Shown one piece after another: positions 20,301-29,500 of a DNA stretch of 64,000 bases. How positions within the stretch are numbered: position 1 is the first letter of the stretch; the number at the start of each line of letters is the position of its first letter. Source of the stretch: an uncultured Bacteroidales bacterium. GTDB lineage: Bacteria > Bacteroidota > Bacteroidia > Bacteroidales > Muribaculaceae. The position numbers and the translations under genes are program-made. The notes below the pieces were generated by a model. That model saw only the letters and a list, made by a program, of their open reading frames with translations. It searched no databases and was not told the DNA's origin. The stretch covers positions 62,001-126,000 of the forward strand of contig CALZTY010000001.1 in NCBI GenBank assembly GCA_945829225.1. Direction: 5' to 3'.

Positions 20301-20608
20301 GACTCCTTGAAACCGGTGCCTACAGAGGCAACGGGATAAGTAACGTCATTGTAAGTAACCTCGGTGGGGATAACAACGTCGCCGGTGTATTGGTCGGGAG
20401 CTACGCCATTCTCGCACACAGTGGGTTTGCCCTTGTTGGCACCTGAGGCGATCTTGGTGGGCTGTACAGTAACAGTACCCTTTGACACTTTGTAAATCAC
20501 TCCTTCGTAGAGGAAGGTCTGGGCTGAAGCGGCAAAGCCCATAGCACAAATAACGGCTACGGATAAACCGCGGAGCATCCCATGATTCAGCAGAGTAGAA
20601 AATCTCAT
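17393..20608 (-). CDS. BspA-type leucine-rich-repeat (LRR_5) surface protein with C-terminal sorting-like tail
   Basis: Many LRR_5-like repeats (e.g. ITSITIPASVTSIGTGAFMGCSGI); tail VAIYNAAGTLVKVAAL..LAAGIYLVDARTAAGDQVVKIVK. Confidence 0.88.
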   Translation of the reverse strand: MRFSTLLNHGMLRGLSVAVICAMGFAASAQTFLYEGVIYKVSKGTVTVQPTKIASGANKGKPTVCENGVAPDQYTGDVVIPTEVTYNDVTYPVASVGTGFKESLITSITIPDGVALGRGSFQNCAELLWVKLPSDLAQIQGNTFQDCVKLTEMTIPGSVTKVAAAALAGCTALETLTIEESATPLVLARDVFNNTSPSIKKLVLNRPLDEAAISAYDNKPFRSATALEEVVIGGAVTSISESFFENSALLNKVTFESAITSLSTNVFAGTGLVEVTLPESITSVSGSLFANCKSLVKVTLGSAVTSIGSTAFQNTALADINLPATLTSIGDMAFSGAQLAGDVVLPEAVKSIGMQAFANNAGITSITIPASVTSIGTGAFMGCSGIAKFVVDPENTVYAASADNTYITDKAGEVVVAYAPAATATEFTGNFKEVAPYAFYGATNLTTISLPECTTWGDYSLRGSGVTAINIDGTVGRYVAADCPNLATAVIGCKEVPMGICYNCANLTDVTLSPKVTIVRQDAFGNCPKVESLDLGNILVILETNCFRGSGIKNLTVASTYPASMADGVFIEGDEITVTVPVDCVEAYKAATGWGLLNIVGDANLAAGGSKMGMPAGMYYAGDDNDLHCVYADGQTDDYDINMQHTFQLVEFGNRIYGASAGNKFWYEGTASAVTGDGKLFYISQVDDNLFQAVVLDNTGNNAYKDPTGLYIYGSTLYVNDRNVCVRKISADALALPQDYPSWMENNWMSFYGPIWTWGCIKNGFAITQDQDASGNPEPRYWVGMKYNGNGLFSFKEGNIGSSSDEVGSAAGANAYLTDIGLIATCFNIDAKNGDLYMYIETAGTEATQIKGGLYRIKMDALEQNPTPSAGDFFTALEAQLIDGSPVKYEGNSTNEHVGISQLCFDAAGEYMYWCYRAPSPEEAAINEGQDYNTQNSGRYWWAEAYDENNPLHHSGIKRIKLGEENPVVEMVIPDVTGYGIVNVNYEGSTKPEVGVTAPVVETKVVAVAVADGIITAVEDANVAIYNAAGTLVKVAALAAGQTLDTADLAAGIYLVDARTAAGDQVVKIVK

Positions 20609-20912
20609 GGTTATTAGTTAATTTGATTAGTTATTTGGGATTAATAATTAGTTGCTGAGTCGGTCAAACAGTTGTTTTATGTATTAAGGTGTAGGGAATA
20701 GCCCCTATACCGTTGCAAATGTACGATTTTTTTTCACACGATACAATTATTTTGCGTGAAAAAACTGCAGAGGGTCAAATTTTAACAATTATTGAACTTA
20801 GCCATATCACATACGCGATATTATATTGCCGTTTCTTGGCATCCAAAAATATTTCAATCATTAAATGCCTAACATTTTTATAAAAAGAATTGCACAATAC
20901 TGAATAAATTAC

Positions 20913-20920
20913 TAAATTTG
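20913..20920 (+). promoter_or_regulatory. Candidate -7 element TAAATTTG for the HTH-NTase operon
   Basis: Matches TAnnTTTG, 53 nt upstream of the ATG; weak -33 (ATTG) about 20 nt upstream. Confidence 0.5.
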
Positions 20921-20947
20921 CAAATCGCGAATTGTGAATAATAATGT

Positions 20948-20966
20948 TTAAACAACTATTAAACAA
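20948..20966 (+). repeat. Direct repeat TTAAACAA x2, 11-bp spacing, in promoter/leader of the HTH gene
   Basis: TTAAACAA at 20948-20955 and 20959-20966. Confidence 0.7.
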
Positions 20967-20972
20967 TATGAT

Positions 20973-21485
20973 ATGCGACCTCAAGATGTAGTTATTTTGC
21001 TAAAAAAAGTGTCAGCAGCAGGCAGGAGTATAACAAACAGTCAAATGGCAAAAGAGCTGGGCATAAGTGCTTCAGAAGTATCAGAGTCTTTAGAGCGGAG
21101 TCGGATTGCACGATTGATAGACAGCAGAAAACAGCGAGTAAATATACTTGCGCTACAAGAATTCATAGTTCATGGATTGAAGTATATATTTCCGGCATAC
21201 CCCCAATCAAAAGTAAGGGGAATAGCTACTGCAATATCAGCGCCTCCAATGAATCAACTTATTCAGTCAGGAAAAGAAGTGTATGTATGGCAAGATTCAA
21301 AGGGAGACCTAAGAGGCGAATCAATAACACCGCTATACAAAACGGTCCCTATGGCAGTGAAGGAAGATACAACATTATATAAGTTGTTGGCGCTAACTGA
21401 TGTTTTCAGAATGGGGCGTGCAAGGGAAATAGAAATTGCCAAAAATGAATTAAGCGCTATATTATCGAAGTATGGAGAACAATAA
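20973..21485 (+). CDS. Winged/HTH-domain protein, putative antitoxin/regulator of the adjacent nucleotidyltransferase
   Basis: N-terminal HTH (SITNSQMAKELGISASEVSESLERSRIARLI); overlaps the NTase gene by 14 nt. Confidence 0.65.
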   Translation: MRPQDVVILLKKVSAAGRSITNSQMAKELGISASEVSESLERSRIARLIDSRKQRVNILALQEFIVHGLKYIFPAYPQSKVRGIATAISAPPMNQLIQSGKEVYVWQDSKGDLRGESITPLYKTVPMAVKEDTTLYKLLALTDVFRMGRAREIEIAKNELSAILSKYGEQ

Positions 21486-22164
21486 TTTAGAAAGATTGCT
21501 TCTAATAGCCGAGGGACTTGGAGAATTAATACACAAGGTTGTATTTGTTGGAGGCTCAGTAGCTGAGTTATACGCGGATGACCCGGCAGCGACAGACATA
21601 CGTCCGACAATGGACGTAGACTGTGTAATAGACATAGATAGTTACAACGAGTTGCAAAGTTTTGAACGGTCGCTCAGATTGCAACATTTTGTCAATGACA
21701 CAGAATCAGGAGTAATATGTCGATGGCGTTACAAAGGAGAAATTGTGGATATAATGCCCAGCGACAAAAATATTTTGGGCTTTACAAATCAGTGGTACAA
21801 ACCCGGTATTCAGCAAAAGATACAATACGTTATAAATACTAATGTTTCACTAAACATATTACCGGTGCTTTACTACATAGCAACGAAGATTGAAGCAATT
21901 AAAGGCCGCGCCGGAGAAGATCTAAGGGTGTCGCACGATTTTGAAGATTTAGTATATATATTGAATAACCGTCAAGACATTTTAGTATTATTTGATAATG
22001 ATAAAGATATTGATCTTAAAAAGTATATTTCAATTTGGTCTCAAGCAATGATAAATCGACCTAATTGCCGAGAAGAAATAGAATGTATGCTTCCATATGG
22101 TGAGTATGATCGTACAGATCATATTCTCAAGATTCTACATCATTTCGCTCAATTAATATGCTAA
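21472..22164 (+). CDS. Nucleotidyltransferase-fold (AbiEii/MNT-like) protein, putative toxin
   Basis: VVFVGGSVAELYADDPAATDIRPTMDVDCVIDI resembles the GG[S/T]...DxD signature of NTase-fold toxins. Confidence 0.65.
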   Translation: MENNNLERLLLIAEGLGELIHKVVFVGGSVAELYADDPAATDIRPTMDVDCVIDIDSYNELQSFERSLRLQHFVNDTESGVICRWRYKGEIVDIMPSDKNILGFTNQWYKPGIQQKIQYVINTNVSLNILPVLYYIATKIEAIKGRAGEDLRVSHDFEDLVYILNNRQDILVLFDNDKDIDLKKYISIWSQAMINRPNCREEIECMLPYGEYDRTDHILKILHHFAQLIC

Positions 22165-22205
22165 GTAGAATGTAAGTCGAAATGGGGTGGGGTGGTGAAA
22201 AAAAT

Positions 22206-22236
22206 TTTGAGGATACGGGGAAAAGTTGTATTTTTG
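22206..22236 (+). promoter_or_regulatory. Bacteroidetes-type promoter for RSH gene (TTTG-N19-TATTTTTG)
   Basis: TTTG 22206-22209, TATTTTTG 22229-22236, exact 19-nt spacing. Confidence 0.75.
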
Positions 22237-22268
22237 CGAGTTATAAAGCAATGATAAACAAAGACACT

Positions 22269-24509
22269 ATGACCGAGGTTCAGCGATTAAGTCCTGAAGA
22301 AGAGGATAAAATGATAGAATCAGCCTTTGCGGACGTGCTCCAAGGGTATTTGAATAGCAATCACCGCAAGAAGGTAGAGATAATCGAGAGAGCCTACCGC
22401 TTTGCCCGCGAGGCACATGCGGGCGTGCGACGCCGCTCGGGCGAGCCATATATTTTGCATCCCATAGCGGTTGCGAAAATCGCGTCGCAAGAGATAGGCT
22501 TGGGCTCGACATCAATATGTGCGGCTTTGTTGCACGATGTGGTGGAAGATACCGAGTACACTGTCGCCGATATTGAGCAACATTTCGGCGCAAAGATAGC
22601 ACAGTTGGTCGAGGGCTTGACCAAGATTTCGGGTGGCATCTTCGGCGATAAAGCATCGGTACAAGCCGAGAACTTCCGCAAGTTGTTGCTGACCATGAGC
22701 GAGGATATTCGCGTGGTGCTCATCAAGATGGCAGACCGCCTGCACAATATGCGCACCCTCGGCTCGATGGCGCCCAACAAGCAATACAAAATCGCCGGCG
22801 AGACATTATATATATATGCACCGCTGGCACACCGCCTGGGTCTCTTTGCCATAAAGACCGAGTTGGAGGATTTGGCATTCAAGTACGAGCATCCCAAGGC
22901 ATACGAAGAAATTTCGGAAAAGATACGCCAGAGCGAGGAGCGTCGAGCCGCCGTATACACCGATTTCTCAGTGCCCATCAAGGAGAAACTGGACAAGATG
23001 GGATTGAAGTATGAAGCCAAAGCGCGACTGAAGTCGGTGTATTCCATATGGAAGAAGATGGAGACCAAGCACTTGCCGTTTGAGGAGGTCTATGACCTGT
23101 ATGCGATGCGCATAGTGTTTGACTGCCCCGATCAGAGTCGCGAGAAGACCATCTGCTGGGAGATATACTCGGCAATCACCGACCTGTATCGCCTACACCC
23201 CGACCGCACGCGCGACTGGATAGTGACGCCCAAGGCAAATGGCTATCAGGCTCTGCACTTGACAGTTATGGGTCCCGACGGCAACTGGGTGGAGGTGCAG
23301 ATACGGTCAAAGCGCATGGACGAAATCGCCGAGAAAGGCTTTGCGGCTCACTGGAAATACAAGATAGGCGAGGGCGACGAGGAGAGCGAATTGAATGTGT
23401 GGTTGCGCACCATCAAGGACATACTTGACAATCCCGAGCCCAGCGCCATCGACTTCCTTGACACGCTGAAACTCAACCTGTTTGCCTCGGAAATCGTGGT
23501 GTTTACTCCCAAGGGCGAGTTGATCACCTTGCCGGCACGATCGACCGTGCTCGACGTAGCATTTGCATTGCACTCCGAGCTGGGCATCCACTGTATCGCA
23601 GGCAAGGTGAACCACAAATTGGTGCCACTGAGCAGTCGTCTCAGTTCGGGCGACCAGGTGGAAATCCTCACCTCGCAATCGCAGATGCCCCAAGCCGAGT
23701 GGGCAGACTTCCTGGTTACCGCCCATGCCAAGACCCGCCTGCGCCAAGCGCTGCGCAAGATGCGTCAGCCCATCACCGCCAAGGGTAGCGAGATGCTGCG
23801 CGAGTGGCTCGCCGAGCACAATATCCCCGACACCAACGCGGTGATTTCCAAGATATTGGGCACTTATCATGTTGCCAACCGCGATGACCTGTGCTATCAA
23901 CTCGGCAACGAAGAAATTATGCTGGGCGACTTCCTGGTGAAGGCTCTCCGCAAGCCCGCTGAGGCGGTTCAGCCATCCAAGCCCGGCATCTTCCGCAAGA
24001 TGCTCGGTTTGGGCAAGAAGAACAACGATAGCGAGCCCACCAACGAAAAAATTAATACCAAAGAGGTGTACATGTTGCGCTGTGACGAGAATGGCAATGC
24101 CAATTTTATCACCTGCGACTGCTGTGCTCCCATCCCCGGAGACGACACCTTGGGCTTTATCAACGATGACAACAAGGTGGAGGTGCACACTCTCGACTGC
24201 AAGCGCGCACAGGTGCTCAAAGCCGGCTACGGACCACGCATTTTAGCCACCGCGTGGGAGACCTCCGGAGCCAAATTCTTGGTAAATATCCACATCGAGG
24301 GCATCGACCGCCATGGCATTCTTCAAGAACTTATCCAGTTGATTTCCACACACTTGGCAATTGACATACGTTCGCTCAACATCGAAGCCAAGGGCGAGAT
24401 ATTCACCTGCGACCTTGCGGTGAGGGTAGCCTCAGCCGATGTGGTGCATAGTCTGTGCAACAAAGTACTCACAATCAACGGAATAAAATCGGCAGCACGA
24501 ATTATATGA
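22269..24509 (+). CDS. RelA/SpoT-family bifunctional (p)ppGpp synthetase/hydrolase
   Basis: HD domain (LLHDVVEDTEYT), RelA_SpoT synthetase (RIKSVYSIWKK-type, VTPKANGYQALHLTV), TGS, C-terminal ACT; start inferred downstream of the promoter (22251 also possible). Confidence 0.95.
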   Translation: MTEVQRLSPEEEDKMIESAFADVLQGYLNSNHRKKVEIIERAYRFAREAHAGVRRRSGEPYILHPIAVAKIASQEIGLGSTSICAALLHDVVEDTEYTVADIEQHFGAKIAQLVEGLTKISGGIFGDKASVQAENFRKLLLTMSEDIRVVLIKMADRLHNMRTLGSMAPNKQYKIAGETLYIYAPLAHRLGLFAIKTELEDLAFKYEHPKAYEEISEKIRQSEERRAAVYTDFSVPIKEKLDKMGLKYEAKARLKSVYSIWKKMETKHLPFEEVYDLYAMRIVFDCPDQSREKTICWEIYSAITDLYRLHPDRTRDWIVTPKANGYQALHLTVMGPDGNWVEVQIRSKRMDEIAEKGFAAHWKYKIGEGDEESELNVWLRTIKDILDNPEPSAIDFLDTLKLNLFASEIVVFTPKGELITLPARSTVLDVAFALHSELGIHCIAGKVNHKLVPLSSRLSSGDQVEILTSQSQMPQAEWADFLVTAHAKTRLRQALRKMRQPITAKGSEMLREWLAEHNIPDTNAVISKILGTYHVANRDDLCYQLGNEEIMLGDFLVKALRKPAEAVQPSKPGIFRKMLGLGKKNNDSEPTNEKINTKEVYMLRCDENGNANFITCDCCAPIPGDDTLGFINDDNKVEVHTLDCKRAQVLKAGYGPRILATAWETSGAKFLVNIHIEGIDRHGILQELIQLISTHLAIDIRSLNIEAKGEIFTCDLAVRVASADVVHSLCNKVLTINGIKSAARII

Positions 24510-26566
24510 GACGAATAATAGACATATTGAGCAACAAGGTGTCCAAGCGCATCATGGTGGCTATCGCGGCTGCCGTGGTGATAGTGTGGTTTTACCCCCA
24601 CCAGCGCAACAACAAATTCTTCTACGAGGAGGGACAGCCGTGGTATTATGCGCAATTGATAGCCCCGTTTGACATACCCATACACCCCGACTCGGCGACC
24701 GTTGAGCATATGCGCGACACCTTGCAAGCCAAATTCGTGCCAATTTACACCTTTGATAGCACAGTCGTCGACAGCATCATAGCCGGGATGCCGGCATCGC
24801 GCATCTATCGAGCAACCGTGGCTACGATGGTACGCAATGCCTACGAAGACGGGGTAGTGTCCTCCGAGGATATCGCCAAGGTGCGCGCCGGCTCGTTGCC
24901 ACGGCTCAGAGTGCTTGACAAGAATATAATGAGCGAGCGCTCGTCGGCAGGGCTTACATCTGTACGCGACCTATATGCACGGCTCGACAGCCTGATTACC
25001 GACTCGGCAACTCACCGCTACTTTACCTCGGCAAACCTCAGCGAGTTGCTACGCCCCAATTTGGTGTATGACGAGGATGTCAACCGCCGACACTTCGACA
25101 ACGAATTTCAGATACTTACCGCCGACCGCGGAGTCATACTCCAAGGTCAAGCCATCATCAACAAGGGTGACATCGTGACGGCTCAAGACTTTACCAACTT
25201 GCAGACCTATGAGCAATTGCTGCAAGAGCGCGTCACCAAGGACTCGCGCTCGGCACTACTCGTCGTGCTGGGGCAGGTGATATATGTATTGCTGCTGTTA
25301 GGCGCGCTGATAGGCTATTGTAGCCTGTTTTACACCAAATTGTTTGACAGCGCCAGGGCTACACTATTCATTTTCAGCATAGTGACGCTATTCTTCCTGC
25401 TGTCGGCAGGGCTCAGCGCCTTTATCCCCGGCGGCGCATACATAGTGCCGATGGCAATGGTGCCCATCCTCACCTTGGTATTTATGAACCCCGCGACAGC
25501 CTTGTTTGTGTCGTATGTCGCAGTGCTCATCATCGCGCCCATCACCACCTTTGCCTTGGAGTACATATTCCTGCAATTTGTTGCCACGACAGTGGCAGTG
25601 TACTCGCTGCGCGACTTGCGCCGCCGCTCGCAACTGTTGCGCACCGCCTCGCTGGTGGCTGTGTGCTACATTGGTGGCTACCTTGCCCTGGAATTGCTGA
25701 TGAACGGCACCCTCGAGGGCTTCACCTGGCGCATGCCCGTGTTCCTGATAGTCAACGCATTACTCACGTCGATGGCATATATCTTGATGTTCCCCATCGA
25801 GAAGTCCTTCGGCTTTGTATCCACCGTGACGCTCACCGAACTTGCCGATACCAACCAGACCTTGCTACGCAAGTTGTCGGATATATGCCCGGGCACCTTC
25901 CAGCACTCGATGGGTGTGGGTAACCTCGCTGCCGATGCCGCCCGCGCCATAGGCGTCAACGAGCAATTGGTGCGCACCGGTGCCTTGTATCACGATATTG
26001 GCAAGATGAACAATCCGGCATTTTTCACTGAAAATCAGCATGGTGTCAACCCCCACGATGCGTTGCCACCCGACCAGAGCGCTCGCATAGTCATCGGGCA
26101 CGTCACCGATGGACTGCGCATGGCTGAGAAGGCGGGAATTCCGGCTGAGATTCGCCGATTTATAAGTGAACACCACGGTGCCGGCATCACCAAGTACTTC
26201 TTCTACACATACTGCAATGCCCACCCCGACGAGGAACACCCCGACAAGACTCCATTCACCTACCCGGGTCCCAACCCACAGTCGCGCGAGACATCGTTGC
26301 TGATGATGGCTGACGCCGTCGAGGCGGCATCGCGCTCGCTCAAGGAATACACCCGCGAAGCCATCGTCGGGCTGGTCGACCGCATCATCGACTCGCAAAT
26401 CAGCGAGGGCTTGCATGCAGCATCCACACTGGAATTCCGCGACGTACCACTCATCAAGGAAGCATTTGTGAAGCGTCTCTCGACTATGTACCACACGCGC
26501 GTAGAATACCCCAAGGCACCGGCTCAGGCGCTTAAGGCGATGGATGTCGAGAGCGAAAAACAATAA
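24506..26566 (+). CDS. 7TM-HD family phosphohydrolase (PgpH-like, predicted c-di-AMP phosphodiesterase)
   Basis: Extracellular 7TMR-HDED region, transmembrane segments, cytoplasmic HD domain (LYHDIGKMNNPAFFTENQ, SEHHGAGITKYF); ATGA overlap with RSH stop. Confidence 0.9.
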   Translation: MRRIIDILSNKVSKRIMVAIAAAVVIVWFYPHQRNNKFFYEEGQPWYYAQLIAPFDIPIHPDSATVEHMRDTLQAKFVPIYTFDSTVVDSIIAGMPASRIYRATVATMVRNAYEDGVVSSEDIAKVRAGSLPRLRVLDKNIMSERSSAGLTSVRDLYARLDSLITDSATHRYFTSANLSELLRPNLVYDEDVNRRHFDNEFQILTADRGVILQGQAIINKGDIVTAQDFTNLQTYEQLLQERVTKDSRSALLVVLGQVIYVLLLLGALIGYCSLFYTKLFDSARATLFIFSIVTLFFLLSAGLSAFIPGGAYIVPMAMVPILTLVFMNPATALFVSYVAVLIIAPITTFALEYIFLQFVATTVAVYSLRDLRRRSQLLRTASLVAVCYIGGYLALELLMNGTLEGFTWRMPVFLIVNALLTSMAYILMFPIEKSFGFVSTVTLTELADTNQTLLRKLSDICPGTFQHSMGVGNLAADAARAIGVNEQLVRTGALYHDIGKMNNPAFFTENQHGVNPHDALPPDQSARIVIGHVTDGLRMAEKAGIPAEIRRFISEHHGAGITKYFFYTYCNAHPDEEHPDKTPFTYPGPNPQSRETSLLMMADAVEAASRSLKEYTREAIVGLVDRIIDSQISEGLHAASTLEFRDVPLIKEAFVKRLSTMYHTRVEYPKAPAQALKAMDVESEKQ

Positions 26567-26593
26567 AACGCCCCGATAGACGTTTTATATGAT

Positions 26594-29500
26594 ATGAGGC
26601 AATTGCGACAAACCTTTGTGTATATGATTGCAGCGGTGATAGTGATCACCGCTATGGCTGTCACGTCGTGCTCGACGCGCAAAAATACCGCCGCTACACG
26701 CCACTATCAAGCGTTCATCACCAAGTACAATATATATTACAATGGTGACACGCACTTTCGCAACACATTGCAGGACATGGAGAACAACTACGAGGACGAC
26801 TACTCGCAGCAGTTGTTCATGCACCCGGTGGAGGCAAAAGCCGTGAGCACGGCTCCGCAACCTCAAGGCGACTTCACCCGCAGCATCGAGAAGGGACAAA
26901 AAGCCATCCAACTGCGCTCAATCAAGCGCCGCCCTGCCAAGAAAGGCGGAAGACTCACCCCTGAGCAAAAGGCGTGGTACAAGCGTGATGAATACAATCC
27001 CTTTTTGCACAACGCGTGGATGCTCATGGCAAAGGGGCAGTATTTCAACGGCGACTTTGCCGGCGCTGCTTCGACTTTTTTCTATGTGAGTCGCCACTTC
27101 AAGTGGCTGCCAGCTACGGTTGCCGAAGCCGAGTTGTGGCAAGCAAGGTCGTATGTATCAATGGATTGGCTTTTTGAGGCTGAGGTTATTCTCAATCGCT
27201 ACAAGCCCGACAGCATCCACGACAAGCAACTGCGCGGACTCTACGACTTCGTCCGTGCCGACTTTCACATCAAGAGCAATCAATACGAGGAGGCGGTGCC
27301 CTATCTCGTCGGGGCGATCAATGCCGCCAAGGGCGCCCAGAAGACTCGTCTGCGCTTCCTCCTCGGGCAAATATACACCCGACTGGGGCGTCGCGAGGAA
27401 GCCGACCGAGCCTTCCGCGACGCCGGCAGTTCGTCATCGGCATCTTATCGCACCAAGTTCAATGCTCGCATCCGTCGCAGCGAGGTTTACACCGGTGAGG
27501 ACATCACCCCCGAGGTCAAGGCACTGCGCCGCATGCTCCGCTACGACCGCAACAAGGAATACCTCGATCAAATTTATTATGCAATCGGCAACCTATACCT
27601 ATCGCGAGGTGACACCACACAAGCGGTTGATAATTATGTACTTGCAGCCGAAAAAAGTACTCGCAACGGCATCGACAAAGCCATCAATCAATTGCGCTTG
27701 GGCAGCTTGTACTTCGACCGCCGACAGTACGACCTCGCGCAGCCATGCTACGCCGAGGCTGTGCCACAATTGCCCGAAAATTACCCTGATTACAGCAACA
27801 TCAAGCGCCGAAGCGATGTGCTCGATGAGTTGGCTGTATACTCGCAAAATGTCACCTTGCAAGACTCCCTTTTGCGCTTAGCCGAGATGACGCCCGAGCA
27901 ACGCTTGGAAATCATCAACCGCATCATCGAGGAACTGCGTCGCGCCGAGGCGGAGGCTGAAGAAGCCGCCCGCCGCGCCGAATACGATGCTCAGCAACAG
28001 GCTCAGGGACAGCAAGCCAATCCGGGTGCTGCAAATACACCTAACTCCTTCACTATCAATACCGACGACTCGTGGTACTTCTACAATTCGGCTGCCAAAA
28101 ATGCCGGTAAGACCGAGTTCCAGCGTCGCTGGGGCGCTCGTAAATTGGAAGATAACTGGCGCCGCCGCAACAAGACTCAGTTCAACGTCGATGAGTTCAA
28201 TGCCACCGACGACGAGGAGGCAGCCGAGGAGGAAACCCCGGCAGACACCACCGAGACGGTATCGCCCGAGGATGCCGATGCCGCAGCACGCGCCGCCGAC
28301 CCGCATTATCCCGAGTATTACCTCGCTCAAATCCCCGAGACCGATGAGCAAAAGGCTACTGCTCACGAGATTATCCAAGAGGGCTTGTACAATATGGGTG
28401 TTATTCTAAAGGATAAACTCGAGGACTACGGCGCCGCCCGAGGACAGTTCGGACGCCTGCTCAACGACTATCCCGACAACATTTATCGTCTCGATACCTA
28501 TTACAACCTCTACCTCATGTACATGCGCGAGGGTAAACGCGACGAAGCCGAGACATACAGATTGCTGATACTCAGTAATTTTGCTGACTCGCCCATAGGC
28601 GCTGCATTGCAGAATCCCGACTATATCGACAACCTGCGCAATATGGACAGCGAGGTGCAACGCCTCTACGAAGCCACCTATGAGGCTTATCTCGCCAACG
28701 ACAATGCCTCCGTACACCGTGCCTACGAGACGATGACCGAGAAATATCCCATGAGCAAGGTGATGCCTAAGTTTATGTTCCTCAATGCGTTGGCTTACGT
28801 CACCGAGCATCGCACCGACGACTTCAACACCACACTGCGCGAACTCCTCGAGCGCTACCCCGAGACCGACATCACGCCCATTGCCTCGGCATGGCTCAAG
28901 GGCATGGCTCAGGGACGCCAAATCCACAGCGGTGCAACCAATATGCGCGGTATGATTTGGGACCAGCGTCTCGGCAACGACTCCATCGCTGTCGCCGAGG
29001 GCGAGGCTGCTTTCACCCTCAAGCCGGACACCAAGCAGTTGCTCGTCATGACCTTCGCCATCGACCAAGTATCGTCAAATGCTCTCCTCTACGAGATTGC
29101 TCGCCACAACTTCAAGTCCTTCGTAGTCAAGGCTTACGAACTCGAGCAACTCAACTTCGGTCGCCTGGGCATGATTGTCATCAGCACCTTCGACAATATG
29201 GACGAAGTCAACCACTACTGCCGCGTGATGGCTGCCTCCTCCGACTTCAAATTGCCTGCCGGTGTACGTCCCATCGTCATCAGCGATGAGAATTTCAAAA
29301 TCTTGCTCAATCAAGGTCGCTCGTTCGACGAGTACTTCCGCTTCTTGCAAGAGCAGAACTACGAGAACACCCAAGAGCAACTCCTGCAACCCGAGGAAGT
29401 GGAGACTCTCGACGAAGCCGACACAGCACCGGCTCCACAGCCCGAAGTCGCTGAGCCTCAAGCCGAAACGCCGGCAACAACTCCGACCCCGGCACCCGCA

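Noticed and set aside
22182-22268. N-terminal extension of the RSH ORF
   Set aside because: It overlaps the exact TTTG-N19-TATTTTTG promoter (22206-22236). Translation must start at 22251 or 22269.
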